NCBI RefSeq assembly: GCF_001688725.2
Contig: NZ_CP015401.2
Location: 1,550,001-1,614,000 of the forward strand
Direction: 5' to 3'
Origin: Bacteroides caecimuris
GTDB taxonomy: Bacteria > Bacteroidota > Bacteroidia > Bacteroidales > Bacteroidaceae
DNA length: 64,000 nt
The notes under the pieces are model-generated. The model did no database searches. It worked only from the letters and a program-made list of their open reading frames with translations, and had not been told where the DNA came from. The position numbers were made by a program, and so were the translations under genes. Below, piece after piece: positions 9,660 through 18,406 of this stretch; positions within the stretch are counted from its first letter, which is position 1; each line of letters begins with the position of its first letter.

Positions 9660-11306
9660 ATGACTAAAAGTGCATTGCAAATCGCAAGGGCTGCTTACCA
9701 GCCCAAACTTCCGAAAGCATTGGCATCAGGAGCTGTTAAGGTTGTAGCAGGTGCTGCTACTCAGTCTGTAGCCGATCAGGAAGCTATCAAAGCATTATTC
9801 CCGAACACGTATGGAATGCCGTTGATTACATTCGAAGCTGGTGAAGCTGTTGCTCTTCCTGCTATGAACGTTGGTGTAATTCTTTCCGGTGGTCAGGCTC
9901 CGGGCGGACACAACGTAATTTCCGGTTTGTTCGACGGTATCAAGAAATTGAACCCGGAAAACAAATTATATGGTTTTATCCTGGGTCCTGGTGGTCTGGT
10001 AGATCACGACTATATGGAACTGACTGCTGATATTATCGACGAATACCGTAACACGGGTGGTTTCGATATCATCGGTTCCGGACGTACGAAACTGGAAGCA
10101 GAAAGCCAATTCGAAAAGGGATATGAAATCATCAAAGAACTTGGCATCAAAGCATTGGTTATCATTGGTGGTGACGACTCTAACACAAACGCTTGTGTAT
10201 TGGCTGAATACTATGCAGCTAAGAACTACGGTGTACAGGTAATCGGTTGTCCGAAAACAATTGATGGTGACTTGAAGAACGATATGATTGAAACTTCTTT
10301 CGGTTTCGATACAGCATGTAAAACTTATGCAGAAGTAATCGGTAACATCCAACGTGACTGTAACTCTGCACGTAAATACTGGCACTTCATCAAATTGATG
10401 GGTCGTTCGGCTTCTCACATCGCACTGGAATGTGCTTTGCAGGTACAGCCTAACGTATGTATCGTGTCTGAAGAAGTAGAAGCTAAAGATATGTCTTTGG
10501 ACGATGTAGTGACTTACATCGCTAAAGTGGTAGCTGATCGTGCTGCACAAGGCAACAACTTCGGTACTGTATTGATTCCGGAAGGATTGGTAGAATTTAT
10601 TCCTGCCATGAAACGTCTGATTGCTGAATTGAACGACTTTTTGGCGGCTAATGCTGAAGAATTCGGTCAGATTAAGAAATCTCACCAACGTGATTATATC
10701 ATCCGCAAACTTTCTCCGGAAAACTCTGCTATCTATGCAAGTCTGCCGGAAGGCGTTGCCCGCCAGCTGACATTGGACCGCGACCCGCACGGAAACGTAC
10801 AGGTATCACTGATTGAAACTGAAAAGCTGTTGTCTGAAATGGTAGCTACTAAGTTGGCTGCATGGAAGGAAGAAGGCAAGTATGTAGGTAAGTTTGCTGC
10901 TCAACACCACTTCTTCGGTTACGAAGGACGTTGTGCTGCTCCGTCAAACTTCGACGCTGACTACTGCTACTCTTTGGGTTACACAGCTTCTATGTTGATT
11001 GCTAACGGCAAGACTGGTTATATGTCTTCTGTACGCAACACAACTGCTCCTGCTGCCGAATGGATTGCGGGTGGTGTGCCTATCACTATGATGATGAACA
11101 TGGAACGTCGTCACGGTGAAATGAAACCGGTTATCCAGAAAGCATTGGTGAAACTGGACGGTGCTCCTTTCAAGGCATTTGCTGCACAACGTGACCGCTG
11201 GGCTATCGAAACGGATTATGTATATCCGGGTCCGATCCAGTACTTCGGTCCTACAGAGGTGTGCGATCAGGCAACTAAGACTTTGCAACTGGAACAAGCT
11301 AAATAA
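9660..11306 (+). CDS. pfp: Pyrophosphate-dependent 6-phosphofructokinase
   Basis: This 548-aa enzyme reversibly phosphorylates fructose-6-phosphate using PPi. The glycine-rich loop appears as [18 protein letters not shown]. The PPi-type signature GGDDS (about residue 169) has Asp where ATP enzymes have Gly, and PKTIDGDL (about residue 198) is also of PPi type. The long beta-subunit-like form fits the length. The frame is open up to a GTG at 9480, but the ATG at 9660 is preferred: it follows an A-rich leader (AATTAAAGAAA), and the upstream codons encode no conserved sequence. A possible promoter is TTTC-N19-GAAATTTG (9569-9599). The remaining intergenic DNA, 9449-9568, shows nothing else. Confidence 0.95.
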   Translation: MTKSALQIARAAYQPKLPKALASGAVKVVAGAATQSVADQEAIKALFPNTYGMPLITFEAGEAVALPAMNVGVILSGGQAPGGHNVISGLFDGIKKLNPENKLYGFILGPGGLVDHDYMELTADIIDEYRNTGGFDIIGSGRTKLEAESQFEKGYEIIKELGIKALVIIGGDDSNTNACVLAEYYAAKNYGVQVIGCPKTIDGDLKNDMIETSFGFDTACKTYAEVIGNIQRDCNSARKYWHFIKLMGRSASHIALECALQVQPNVCIVSEEVEAKDMSLDDVVTYIAKVVADRAAQGNNFGTVLIPEGLVEFIPAMKRLIAELNDFLAANAEEFGQIKKSHQRDYIIRKLSPENSAIYASLPEGVARQLTLDRDPHGNVQVSLIETEKLLSEMVATKLAAWKEEGKYVGKFAAQHHFFGYEGRCAAPSNFDADYCYSLGYTASMLIANGKTGYMSSVRNTTAPAAEWIAGGVPITMMMNMERRHGEMKPVIQKALVKLDGAPFKAFAAQRDRWAIETDYVYPGPIQYFGPTEVCDQATKTLQLEQAK

Positions 11307-11355
11307 AACATACTTCAAGGAGTTGTGTACAAAGCCGGCTCTCATGAAGGATTTT

Positions 11356-11433
11356 TTAGACGCGGATGACGCAGATAAACGCGGATTTATTTTATCAAAG
11401 AATCCGCGTCATCCGCGTAAATCCGCGTCTAAA
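11356..11433. repeat. REP-like long imperfect palindrome (ACGCGGAT modules)
   Basis: Two 33-bp arms (11356-11388 and 11401-11433) begin and end with matching TTTAGACGCGGAT and ACGCGGATT blocks, with mismatches in the middle and a 12-nt loop. ACGCGGAT-type octamers occur three times per arm. The element follows pfp by 50 bp and can fold into a long hairpin, so it may act as a terminator or mRNA-end stabiliser. Similar CGCGGAT/ATCCGCG modules are, from memory, widespread intergenic repeats. It does not share the 22-bp period of the other arrays. Confidence 0.75.
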
Positions 11434-11486
11434 GTATACTGCATGGCTACTCATATTATTTATTCAATCATTTGCTCTGCTGATCA

Positions 11487-12383
11487 ATGACGTCACGTAA
11501 TACTAATCCGATGGCTGCTGTCCAAAAGAAAAGGGCTGTTTCCACTGCTACTAGAAAAAGGGGAACATCTTCTTCCAAATCTCCCCGTGCTCCGAAAAAG
11601 AAACAGGAGCAACCCGGACGAGCTATGCCTATTTGGGTTCGTAACATTTTGGCAGTGACGATTGTCGGTTGTTTTTCCATTGCTTTCTATTATTTCTGTA
11701 TCCGTCCTTATGCTTATCGATGGAAGCCTTGTCATGGCTTAAAGGAATACGGAGTCTGTATCCCTAACGGGTATGATATTCATGGTATTGATATCTCTCA
11801 CTACCAGGGAAAGATTGATTGGAATAGACTGTTGCAGAATAAAGAGACAGCTAGTCCCTTGCATTTCATTTTTATGAAAGCAACCGAAGGGGGAGATCAT
11901 AACGACACCACCTTTGAGGCGAACTTCGCCAATGCCCGTAATCATGGATTTATTCGTGGTGCTTATCATTTTTATATTCCCAGTACGGATGCTTTGAAAC
12001 AGGCGGATTTCTTTATTCGTACGGTGAAACTGACTTCTGGTGATTTACCGCCTGTACTTGATGTGGAAGTGACCGGCCGGAAGGAAAAAAAGGAATTGCA
12101 GCAAGGTATTAAACGTTGGCTGGACCGGGTAGAATCTCACTATGGAGTGAAACCTATTCTTTATACTTCTTATAAATTTAAAACCCGTTATCTGGACGAT
12201 TCCATCTTCAATACATACCCTTACTGGATCGCCCATTATTATGTTGACTCTGTAAAGTATCAGGGGAAATGGGACTTTTGGCAACATACTGATGTAGGGA
12301 GTGTTCCAGGCATCAAAGAAGACGTCGACCTGAACGTGTTCAATGGCTCGTTAGAGGAACTTAAAAAGCTGACTATTAGGTAA
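11487..12383 (+). CDS. GH25 family lysozyme-like muramidase, membrane-anchored
   Basis: This 298-aa protein has a basic, low-complexity N-terminus (residues 1-48, rich in Lys/Arg/Ser/Thr), one membrane helix (about 50-72), and a GH25 domain from about residue 95 to the end. GH25 signatures are HGIDISHYQGKIDW, FMKATEGGDHNDTTF, RGAYHFY and PPVLDVEVTG, with the expected catalytic Asp/Glu pair in the last motif. It should hydrolyse the MurNAc-GlcNAc bond of peptidoglycan from the periplasmic face. The ATG at 11487 is used; Met9 (MAAVQKKRA) is an alternative. It follows the REP-like hairpin, so it is probably transcribed separately from pfp. Confidence 0.9.
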   Translation: MTSRNTNPMAAVQKKRAVSTATRKRGTSSSKSPRAPKKKQEQPGRAMPIWVRNILAVTIVGCFSIAFYYFCIRPYAYRWKPCHGLKEYGVCIPNGYDIHGIDISHYQGKIDWNRLLQNKETASPLHFIFMKATEGGDHNDTTFEANFANARNHGFIRGAYHFYIPSTDALKQADFFIRTVKLTSGDLPPVLDVEVTGRKEKKELQQGIKRWLDRVESHYGVKPILYTSYKFKTRYLDDSIFNTYPYWIAHYYVDSVKYQGKWDFWQHTDVGSVPGIKEDVDLNVFNGSLEELKKLTIR

Positions 12384-12453
12384 CAGGTATTTCTTTTCCC
12401 AACAACTTATTTCTTCTCTCATTTGTTATAATCGTATTATTATTAAAGAAGAT

Positions 12454-12528
12454 ATGATTATGAACTTTGATATAGCTATTATTGGTGGTGGTCCTGCTGG
12501 GTACGCAGCTGCCAAACGGGTAGGATAG
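12454..12528 (+). pseudogene. 24-codon relic of dihydrolipoamide dehydrogenase (lpd, E3)
   Basis: An AAAGAAG ribosome-binding site precedes MIMNFDIAIIGGGPAGYAAA-KRVG and then a TAG stop. The peptide is the N-terminal beta-alpha-beta FAD-binding motif (GGGPAGYAAA) typical of E3 flavoproteins, but the other roughly 430 residues of the enzyme are missing. The stop lies 4 bp into array D, so the gene appears to have been cut at the array border. No other 2-oxoacid dehydrogenase gene is left nearby. A genuine 24-aa peptide is unlikely but cannot be excluded. Confidence 0.75.
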
Positions 12529-12610
12529 TGACGCTATCCGATGCAAATAGTGACGGTATATGCTATGGATAGCGTCACTATCCCACGCGTATACCGTCAC
12601 TATTAAAGAT
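12523..12610. repeat. Array D: four 22-bp units, interlocked A-B-A'-B' inverted repeats
   Basis: Units start at 12523, 12545, 12567 and 12589. Unit 1 core GGATAGTGACGCTATCC (12523-12539) is the perfect reverse complement of the unit 3 core GGATAGCGTCACTATCC (12567-12583). Unit 2 (12546-12563) and unit 4 (12587-12604) are reverse complements over 17 of 18 bases. Units 1 and 3 are themselves palindromic (GGATAG-N5-CTATCC). The array lies between convergent GH25 and prmA genes and could double as a bidirectional terminator. Confidence 0.85.
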
Positions 12611-12622
12611 AATTTTTGGCTA

Positions 12623-13471
12623 TTATCCTTTATAAATAAACTTCACCTCTGCCCAGCGATTCTTCTCTTTATAATGAACGAAAGTCAGTCCGTTCTTCTC
12701 CGCTTCTTCGCGGATGGCGGCGATGTCGTCTACATAAAAGCCACTCATATAGAGTTCGGAATTCGTGTGCATACAGGCAACATATTTCTTCATGTCATTT
12801 AGTAATATGTTCCGGTTGATGTTGGCGATGATAACGTCGAAAGGTCCTTTTCCTGTAAGCGACGAAGCATCTCCTTCTGATACGGCAATATCGTCTACGT
12901 GGTTCAATTCGATATTTTCGATGGAGTTTCGTACGCACCATTCGTCAATGTCGATGGCTGTACAGGGGCGTGCGCCTCGCATACGTGCGAGGATGGCAAG
13001 AATCGAAGTTCCGCAGCCCATATCGAGCAGGGATTTGTCTTTCAGTTCACTATCCAACAATTCTTCAATGATGAGGCTGGTAGTCTCGTGATGTCCTGTT
13101 CCGAAAGCCATTTGAGGATTGATGATGATGTCATATTCCGCTTTGGGGACATCTTGGTGGAAAGTGCTGTGGATCACACATCGGTTTCCGATAATGATGG
13201 GTTGGAAGAAATTCTTTTCCCATTCCTCGTTCCAGTCCTTGTCTTCCGCTTCGGTATATGTATAAGTAATATCCGTATCGGGTAGGGGAAACTCGGCGAT
13301 GGCAATCTTGATGGCGTTTTCATCACATAATGTCTGTTGGATGTATGCGGTCAGCCCGCTTTCACACTCAACAAAACTTTCAAATCCGACTTCACCCAGT
13401 ATGGCAGCCAGTACGTCATTGACGGTTTCGGTACAAGGTTGGGTGCGGAATGTGAACTCAAAATACTTCAT
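12623..13471 (-). CDS. prmA: Ribosomal protein L11 methyltransferase
   Basis: This 282-aa SAM-dependent enzyme trimethylates ribosomal protein L11. The small N-terminal substrate domain is followed by a Rossmann methyltransferase domain with FGTGHHETT (about residue 124), SAM motif I LLDMGCGTSILAI (about 150), acidic motif TAIDIDEWCVRN and the post-II motif IIANINRNILL. The C-terminus GLTFVHYKEKNRWAEVKFIYKG is usual for PrmA. The ATG at 13471 is preceded by a -7 box 30 bp upstream. The gene converges with GH25 across array D. Confidence 0.95.
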   Translation of the reverse strand: MKYFEFTFRTQPCTETVNDVLAAILGEVGFESFVECESGLTAYIQQTLCDENAIKIAIAEFPLPDTDITYTYTEAEDKDWNEEWEKNFFQPIIIGNRCVIHSTFHQDVPKAEYDIIINPQMAFGTGHHETTSLIIEELLDSELKDKSLLDMGCGTSILAILARMRGARPCTAIDIDEWCVRNSIENIELNHVDDIAVSEGDASSLTGKGPFDVIIANINRNILLNDMKKYVACMHTNSELYMSGFYVDDIAAIREEAEKNGLTFVHYKEKNRWAEVKFIYKG

Positions 13472-13500
13472 AGTTGTTTTTAATTCTGGTGAATAATGGG

Positions 13501-13508
13501 CAAAGATA
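13501..13508 (-). promoter_or_regulatory. -7 box of prmA promoter
   Basis: Minus-strand TATCTTTG, a perfect TAnnTTTG match, lies 30 bp before the prmA start. No -33 box is clear. Confidence 0.55.
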
Positions 13509-13574
13509 GTTAGAAATAGGGATTTCCCTATTATCCTTTGGGGAAAATCTTCCCCGGGCGAAAAATCTCTTTCT

Positions 13575-13582
13575 TATCTTTG
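13575..13582 (+). promoter_or_regulatory. -7 box for the 13624 gene
   Basis: TATCTTTG matches the Bacteroides -7 consensus exactly and lies 41 bp before the ATG at 13624. It is divergent from the prmA box, giving a compact bidirectional promoter region. Confidence 0.55.
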
Positions 13583-13623
13583 TAACGTGAATAAGTTTAA
13601 GTAATTACATAAACCGAGATGAT

Positions 13624-14955
13624 ATGAAAAAGATTGTTTATTTCTTGCTATTTGCCTTGTGCCTTCCGATAGGTATTTTTGCGCAAAGCGTTGATGACGA
13701 CCTTTACTTCGTGCCTTCCAAAAACAAACAGGAGAAGAAAGAAACTCCGGTTAAGAAGGAACCGAAGAAACAGGTGACGACTAACATCTATACTTCACCG
13801 GGTACTACAGTAGTGGTTCAGGACCGTAAGGGAAGAACACGGGATGTGGATGAATATAACCGCCGTTACGATGCACGTGAAAATGAATTCGTAATGGATA
13901 ATGATACCTTATATATAAAAGAAAAATCTAATCCGGATCTGGACGGAGAATGGGTGACGGGCGAATTCAATGGTACAAAAGACGACTATGAATACGCTGA
14001 ACGTATCATCCGTTTCCGCAATCCGCGTTTCGCTATCAGTATCAGCAGTCCGTTGTACTGGGATGTAGTTTACGGTCCGAACTCGTGGGATTGGAACGTA
14101 TATACCGATGGTATGTATGCTTATGCATTCCCGACGTTCAGTAACCCGCTTTGGTGGGATTGGCGTTATGGCTCTTACGGCTGGGGATGGAACTATGGCT
14201 GGGGATGGAATCGTCCTTACTATGCTTGGGGATATTACCCCGGTTATTGGGGCGGCGGCTACTGGGGTGGCTGGTATGGCGGTGGATATTGGGGACATCA
14301 TCACCATTGGCATGGTGGTCCTAGCTGGGGCTGGGGCGGAGGTGGAAACCATTGGGCTCGTAACACTTATTACAATGATCGTCGTTCTAATTTTGGAAAT
14401 AGCGGAGGAAGCGCTCGACGTTCTTCTTATATATCAAGCGGAGATCGTAGAATAGGTACAACTGTTGGCACGCGTCGTACTAACACAGGAAGTGTTGGTC
14501 AGTCAGCTCGTCGGGGTGGTACAACAACCTATAACTCTTCTAGAAGAACTGTAGGTACCCGTACTACAGATACGAGAGTAGGAGCTGGTAACAATTCAAG
14601 TTCTTCTCGCCAGAATACTACATATACTCGTCCGAGTAGTACACGTAGCAGTTCATCATATGATAGCAATCGTTCCAGTTCTTCTTCCCGTCGGACTTAT
14701 GGAACAACGGAAAACAGCAGCAGACGTTCTTCTTCTACTTATAATCGTGGAAGTTCAACTACACGTAGCTATTCACCGTCGAGCAGCAGTCGCTCTTCTT
14801 CTAATTCCAATTATTCTCCAAGTCGTTCTTCCTCTGGTTCCAGCTATTCACCGAGTCAGTCTTCATCCTCTCGTTCGAGTGGTTACTCAAGTGGTGGTGG
14901 AAGTTCCCGTTCCAGTTCCGGTTCGTCAGGTGGAGGTGGTAGTCGAAGAAGATAA
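13624..14955 (+). CDS. Secreted low-complexity protein, Trp/Gly/Tyr-rich then Ser/Arg-rich
   Basis: I do not recognise a function. The 443-aa protein has a clear signal peptide (YFLLFALCLPIGIFAQS), a charged Lys-rich region to about residue 60, then a moderately ordered section to about 145. A strongly Gly/Trp/Tyr/His-rich stretch (about 165-245) follows, with GWGWN, YWGGGYWGGWYGG and HHHHWHGG. The remaining 200 residues are almost only Ser, Arg, Thr, Gly, Asn and Tyr, ending in GGGGSRRR. Such composition suggests an intrinsically disordered, possibly surface-attached or matrix protein. It lies 30 bp before a FadL-like porin gene and probably shares its transcript. Confidence 0.8.
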   Translation: MKKIVYFLLFALCLPIGIFAQSVDDDLYFVPSKNKQEKKETPVKKEPKKQVTTNIYTSPGTTVVVQDRKGRTRDVDEYNRRYDARENEFVMDNDTLYIKEKSNPDLDGEWVTGEFNGTKDDYEYAERIIRFRNPRFAISISSPLYWDVVYGPNSWDWNVYTDGMYAYAFPTFSNPLWWDWRYGSYGWGWNYGWGWNRPYYAWGYYPGYWGGGYWGGWYGGGYWGHHHHWHGGPSWGWGGGGNHWARNTYYNDRRSNFGNSGGSARRSSYISSGDRRIGTTVGTRRTNTGSVGQSARRGGTTTYNSSRRTVGTRTTDTRVGAGNNSSSSRQNTTYTRPSSTRSSSSYDSNRSSSSSRRTYGTTENSSRRSSSTYNRGSSTTRSYSPSSSSRSSSNSNYSPSRSSSGSSYSPSQSSSSRSSGYSSGGGSSRSSSGSSGGGGSRRR

Positions 14956-14985
14956 AATGATTGGTTTTATTAAAAAGACATATTT

Positions 14986-16611
14986 ATGAAAAATATAAGA
15001 TTTGCAATAGTGATATTGTGTACTTTAGTTGGTACTACTGCCGTAAGTGCACAAAACTTATACGATGCTGCCCGGTTAATGGGAAATGACTTGAATGGAA
15101 CCGCCCGGTTTGTCGGCATGGGAGGAGCCATGGGAGCATTGGGAGGTGATATCTCGACGATGGGCACCAATCCGGCAGGTATGGGTATTTATAGAAGCAA
15201 TGATGTGATGACCACATTTGGCTTTAGTAATATTGGGTTAAAGTCTAATACGAATGGTAGTAAGAATGAACTAGATAAGTTTAGAGGTTCATTTGATAAT
15301 GTGGGATTTGTTATATCAAGTCGTATTGGACATGAAACAGCTCTACGGTTTGTGAACTTTGGTTTTAATTACCGCAAGGTGAAGGCTTTTGATAAAAATA
15401 TGGCAATGAATGGTTTGATGGAAGATATGGAAGGACCACTGTCACAAAGTGATTTATTTGCTTCTTTGTCATACGGGCTTTCTGAGGACTATTTGAGTTC
15501 TAATGCTGCTTTTACTGACGGAGGGATAGATGCTGCACCATGGTTGGGAGCTATGGCTTTACGAACCAGAGTGATTGAATTGAATGATAGTGAGAATAAT
15601 CAGTATGCTAGTAATGTAGTCGATTCTGAAGGCAATATTATTCATTTGCCTGTAATGGGAGAATATACTTCTAGAGAAAAAGGCGGATTGCACTCTTATG
15701 ACTTCAATGTTGCGTTCAATATTTGTGACAGAGTTTATTTCGGTGCTACCATTGGAGCTTATAGCGTCGATTATTCTAGAAATTCTATTTATAGAGAAAG
15801 TTACCAGGGAGATGTTTCTAACTATTCTTTAGAGAATTGGTTTGATACAAGTGGTACTGGATTTGATTTTAAGCTGGGAGTAATTGTACGTCCATTTGAG
15901 TCATCATCTTTTCGTATTGGGGCTGCGATACATACGCCTACTTGGTTTAATTTGGAAGACCGTACATCTGCTCTCTTAATTTCCGATATTGATATGAATA
16001 GTGATGGGACGATTGGTAAGGATGAACTGTATGAATATGACACAATGGAATTCCCTGGTGAATCGAAAACAAAGTATCAGTTGGTGACTCCTTGGAAATA
16101 CAATTTGAGTTTAGGATATACGATTGGTCGTTCTGTTGCATTAGGGGCAGAATATGAGTATAGTGATTATTCTTCGGCTAAGTTGAAATATGACGATGGT
16201 ATGCGGATGGAGGATGAAACATCGCAGATAAAAACAGGATTGAAAGGGGTACATACACTTCGTGTTGGAGCAGAGTTTAAACTGGCACCGGAGTTTGCTT
16301 TTCGTGTAGGTTATAATTATAGGACAGCTGCCATGTATGATGATACATTTAAGAGAATAGCACTTAATAGTATTAGTACAAGTACTGAGTTTTCTAATCT
16401 GAAAGCAACTAATAATTATACTTTGGGATTTGGTTATAAAGGATCTGCTTTTTATGCAGATTTAGCCTATCAATTGAATACTTATAAAGAAGATTTCTAT
16501 CCATTCTATAATGAAGTAGGAGAACACTTTGAAACAATATTTGTGCCAAATGCTACCAAAGTAACTAATACCCGTCATCAGGTACTGCTAACTTTAGGTA
16601 TGCGCTTCTAA
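14986..16611 (+). CDS. FadL/OmpP1/TodX-family outer-membrane beta-barrel
   Basis: This 541-aa protein has a signal peptide (ending TTAVSAQ) and the FadL-like N-terminal section RFVGMGGAMGALGGDIS followed by TNPAGMGIYRSND. In this family these Gly-rich turns form the hatch, followed by a 14-strand barrel. The C-terminus (HQVLLTLGMRF) ends in the aromatic residue recognised by the BAM complex. Members take up hydrophobic compounds; the substrate here is unknown. It follows the low-complexity secreted protein by 30 bp, and a strong hairpin stands 48 bp downstream. Confidence 0.88.
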   Translation: MKNIRFAIVILCTLVGTTAVSAQNLYDAARLMGNDLNGTARFVGMGGAMGALGGDISTMGTNPAGMGIYRSNDVMTTFGFSNIGLKSNTNGSKNELDKFRGSFDNVGFVISSRIGHETALRFVNFGFNYRKVKAFDKNMAMNGLMEDMEGPLSQSDLFASLSYGLSEDYLSSNAAFTDGGIDAAPWLGAMALRTRVIELNDSENNQYASNVVDSEGNIIHLPVMGEYTSREKGGLHSYDFNVAFNICDRVYFGATIGAYSVDYSRNSIYRESYQGDVSNYSLENWFDTSGTGFDFKLGVIVRPFESSSFRIGAAIHTPTWFNLEDRTSALLISDIDMNSDGTIGKDELYEYDTMEFPGESKTKYQLVTPWKYNLSLGYTIGRSVALGAEYEYSDYSSAKLKYDDGMRMEDETSQIKTGLKGVHTLRVGAEFKLAPEFAFRVGYNYRTAAMYDDTFKRIALNSISTSTEFSNLKATNNYTLGFGYKGSAFYADLAYQLNTYKEDFYPFYNEVGEHFETIFVPNATKVTNTRHQVLLTLGMRF

Positions 16612-16658
16612 TCTAATAAAGAGACAGTTTTCAATTTCAATAATAACTTTTGTGTGTA

Positions 16659-16705
16659 AAAAATCCCTGGAATGCTGAGTGTCTACAGCAATTCCGGGGA
16701 TTTTA
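16659..16705 (+). terminator. Terminator between the FadL-like gene and guaD
   Basis: The stem AAAATCCCTGGAATGCTG / CAGCAATTCCGGGGATTTT has few mismatches and A-rich and T-rich flanks. It lies between convergent genes and can act in both directions. Confidence 0.75.
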
Positions 16706-16794
16706 ATAGTATCACTTTTTATTCTTTAGTCTTTTCTGAATAGTGGAGTTCGTTCGTCAATGATCCCGCGACCGGTGTACATGTTTACCGTCGG

Positions 16795-17265
16795 TCAATA
16801 TTCTACTCTGTCTTCTTTGGCCACCCAGGCTTTGAAGGCGGTAAGGGCTTCATTATGTAGTAAGATTTCGGAAGGCAGTTTTCTGTCTTCAGGTTTCAGT
16901 TCCAGTTCATCATAGATAAAAGAGTCGTCAAAACCGATATTTTTGGCATCGGTCTTGTTGTTTCCATAATACATCTTATCCAGTCGTGCCCAATAGATAG
17001 CACCCAGGCACATCGGGCAAGGTTCGCAGGAAGTATAGATCTCGTATCCGCTAAGATTAAACGTTCCGAGTTTGGCAGCTGCGGCACGTATGGCGCTTAC
17101 CTCGGCGTGAGCCGTAGGATCGCATGATGCAGTGACACGGTTAACTCCTGTTGCAACAATTTCTCCGTCTTTCGTGGCAATCACAGCACCGAAAGGACCT
17201 CCACCATTTTCAACATTCTCTTTTGAAAGCTCGATCGCTTTTCTCATTAAAGCTTCTTTAGTCAT
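16795..17265 (-). CDS. guaD: Guanine deaminase (GuaD, cytidine-deaminase fold)
   Basis: This 156-aa zinc enzyme converts guanine to xanthine. The zinc site is seen as TAHAEVSAIR (about residues 52-61) and CEPCPMCLGAIYW (about 79-91). The length, the GFDDSFIYDEL segment and the swapped-type C-terminus ending in EY match Bacillus GuaD more closely than the tRNA deaminase TadA. It is 49 bp after the Gfo/Idh/MocA gene on the same strand and may be cotranscribed. A quasi-palindrome overlaps the stop codon (16770-16796), but no T-run follows it. Confidence 0.87.
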   Translation of the reverse strand: MTKEALMRKAIELSKENVENGGGPFGAVIATKDGEIVATGVNRVTASCDPTAHAEVSAIRAAAAKLGTFNLSGYEIYTSCEPCPMCLGAIYWARLDKMYYGNNKTDAKNIGFDDSFIYDELELKPEDRKLPSEILLHNEALTAFKAWVAKEDRVEY

Positions 17266-17314
17266 GGTATAAAAAATATATTGTTAGTTTTATTTTCTCT
17301 TTGCTTTTTTAGGG

Positions 17315-18301
17315 TTATAGCTTGCCTAAGATCTTATCCATTACCCAGTTAGTCAACGTTGCGCTTTCGCCATCGCAAGAGCAAACTGACTTACCCAATA
17401 AGTGGTCTACTACTGCTTGGATAAGAGGTTGTTGCACGTGTTCCGGGTTGCCGATACAGATTTCTTCCCGTCCTTTCTCGGTATGCAGTCCGATAGGTTC
17501 GTATGTAAAGACAGAGAAGCAAATCATTCCTTTGTCACCGATAATCTCTATGCGGTCTTCGCGGGCAGAATCATGGGCTACGAAGCACCAGGAACCACTA
17601 CCCACCAATCCGTTGTCAAATTGGAAACAGGCGCTTAATGTATCTTCGGCAGGATAAAGCCCGCCGCGATTACTCTTGTAGCCGCTTGCTTCGAGGATGC
17701 AACCGAACATATCTTGCAACAAATCAATTTGATGCGGAGCAAGGTCGTAGAAGTAACCGCCTCCGGCAATATCAGCCTGCACACGCCAGGGAAGATTTTC
17801 GCGATTGTAATCCAGATCGCGTGGCGGCTGGGCAAAACGAATCTGTACATTGATAACGTTGCCGATCGTCCCGTTCTCTACTAATTCCTTTACTTTCTGG
17901 AAATAGGGAAGATAACGTCGGTAGTATGCTACGAAACAGGGAACCCCCGTTTCATTGGATATGCGGTTGATTCGGGTACATTCTTCATACGTCACCGCCA
18001 TTGGCTTCTCAATATAGGCCGGTTTGCCCGCTTTCATGGACATAATGGCATACGTAGCGTGTGAAGAAGGAGGAGTGGCGATATAGACAGCGTTTACTTC
18101 CGGATCATCTATCAGTTCCTGTGCATCGTCATACCATTTCTTGATTCCTCTCTCTTTGGCATACGCTTTCGCTTTCGCACCGTCACGACTCATCACGGCT
18201 ACGACTTCCGAATGTTCTACTTTCTGGAAAGCGGGACCGCTTTTCGTCTTGGTTACTTCTCCGCAACCAATGAAGCCCCATTTGATCATCTTTTCACTCA
18301 T
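17315..18301 (-). CDS. Gfo/Idh/MocA family NAD(P)-dependent oxidoreductase
   Basis: This 328-aa dehydrogenase has an N-terminal Rossmann domain (KWGFIGCGEVT, about residues 6-17), the family motif YIEKPMAV with the conserved EKP (about 96-100), and a C-terminal alpha/beta substrate domain with GGGYFYDLAPHQIDLLQ (about 180-195). Members oxidise or reduce sugars, inositols or sugar-amine derivatives; the substrate here cannot be told. A perfect -7 box lies 39 bp upstream. It precedes guaD. Confidence 0.88.
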   Translation of the reverse strand: MSEKMIKWGFIGCGEVTKTKSGPAFQKVEHSEVVAVMSRDGAKAKAYAKERGIKKWYDDAQELIDDPEVNAVYIATPPSSHATYAIMSMKAGKPAYIEKPMAVTYEECTRINRISNETGVPCFVAYYRRYLPYFQKVKELVENGTIGNVINVQIRFAQPPRDLDYNRENLPWRVQADIAGGGYFYDLAPHQIDLLQDMFGCILEASGYKSNRGGLYPAEDTLSACFQFDNGLVGSGSWCFVAHDSAREDRIEIIGDKGMICFSVFTYEPIGLHTEKGREEICIGNPEHVQQPLIQAVVDHLLGKSVCSCDGESATLTNWVMDKILGKL

Positions 18302-18339
18302 AATATAATATACCTATTGTGTCTGTTCTAACTACCCCC

Positions 18340-18347
18340 CAAAGATA
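18340..18347 (-). promoter_or_regulatory. -7 box of Gfo/guaD promoter
   Basis: Minus-strand TATCTTTG lies 39 bp before the ATG at 18301. No -33 TTTG is visible at the usual distance. Confidence 0.5.
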
Positions 18348-18406
18348 AAGCTATTTTTTGTCAAGAGCAACTTTATTGATTATTAACTTAGCGGGGACAG
18401 TCGGAA

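Noticed and set aside
12523..12610. Possible CRISPR or integron attC array
   Set aside because: Units are contiguous with no constant repeat/variable spacer pattern, no cas or integrase gene is nearby, and the core does not have attC-type RYYYAAC ends.
16770..16796. Quasi-palindrome overlapping the guaD stop
   Set aside because: Only one imperfect dyad without T-run or 22-bp neighbours; not enough for a terminator or array call.
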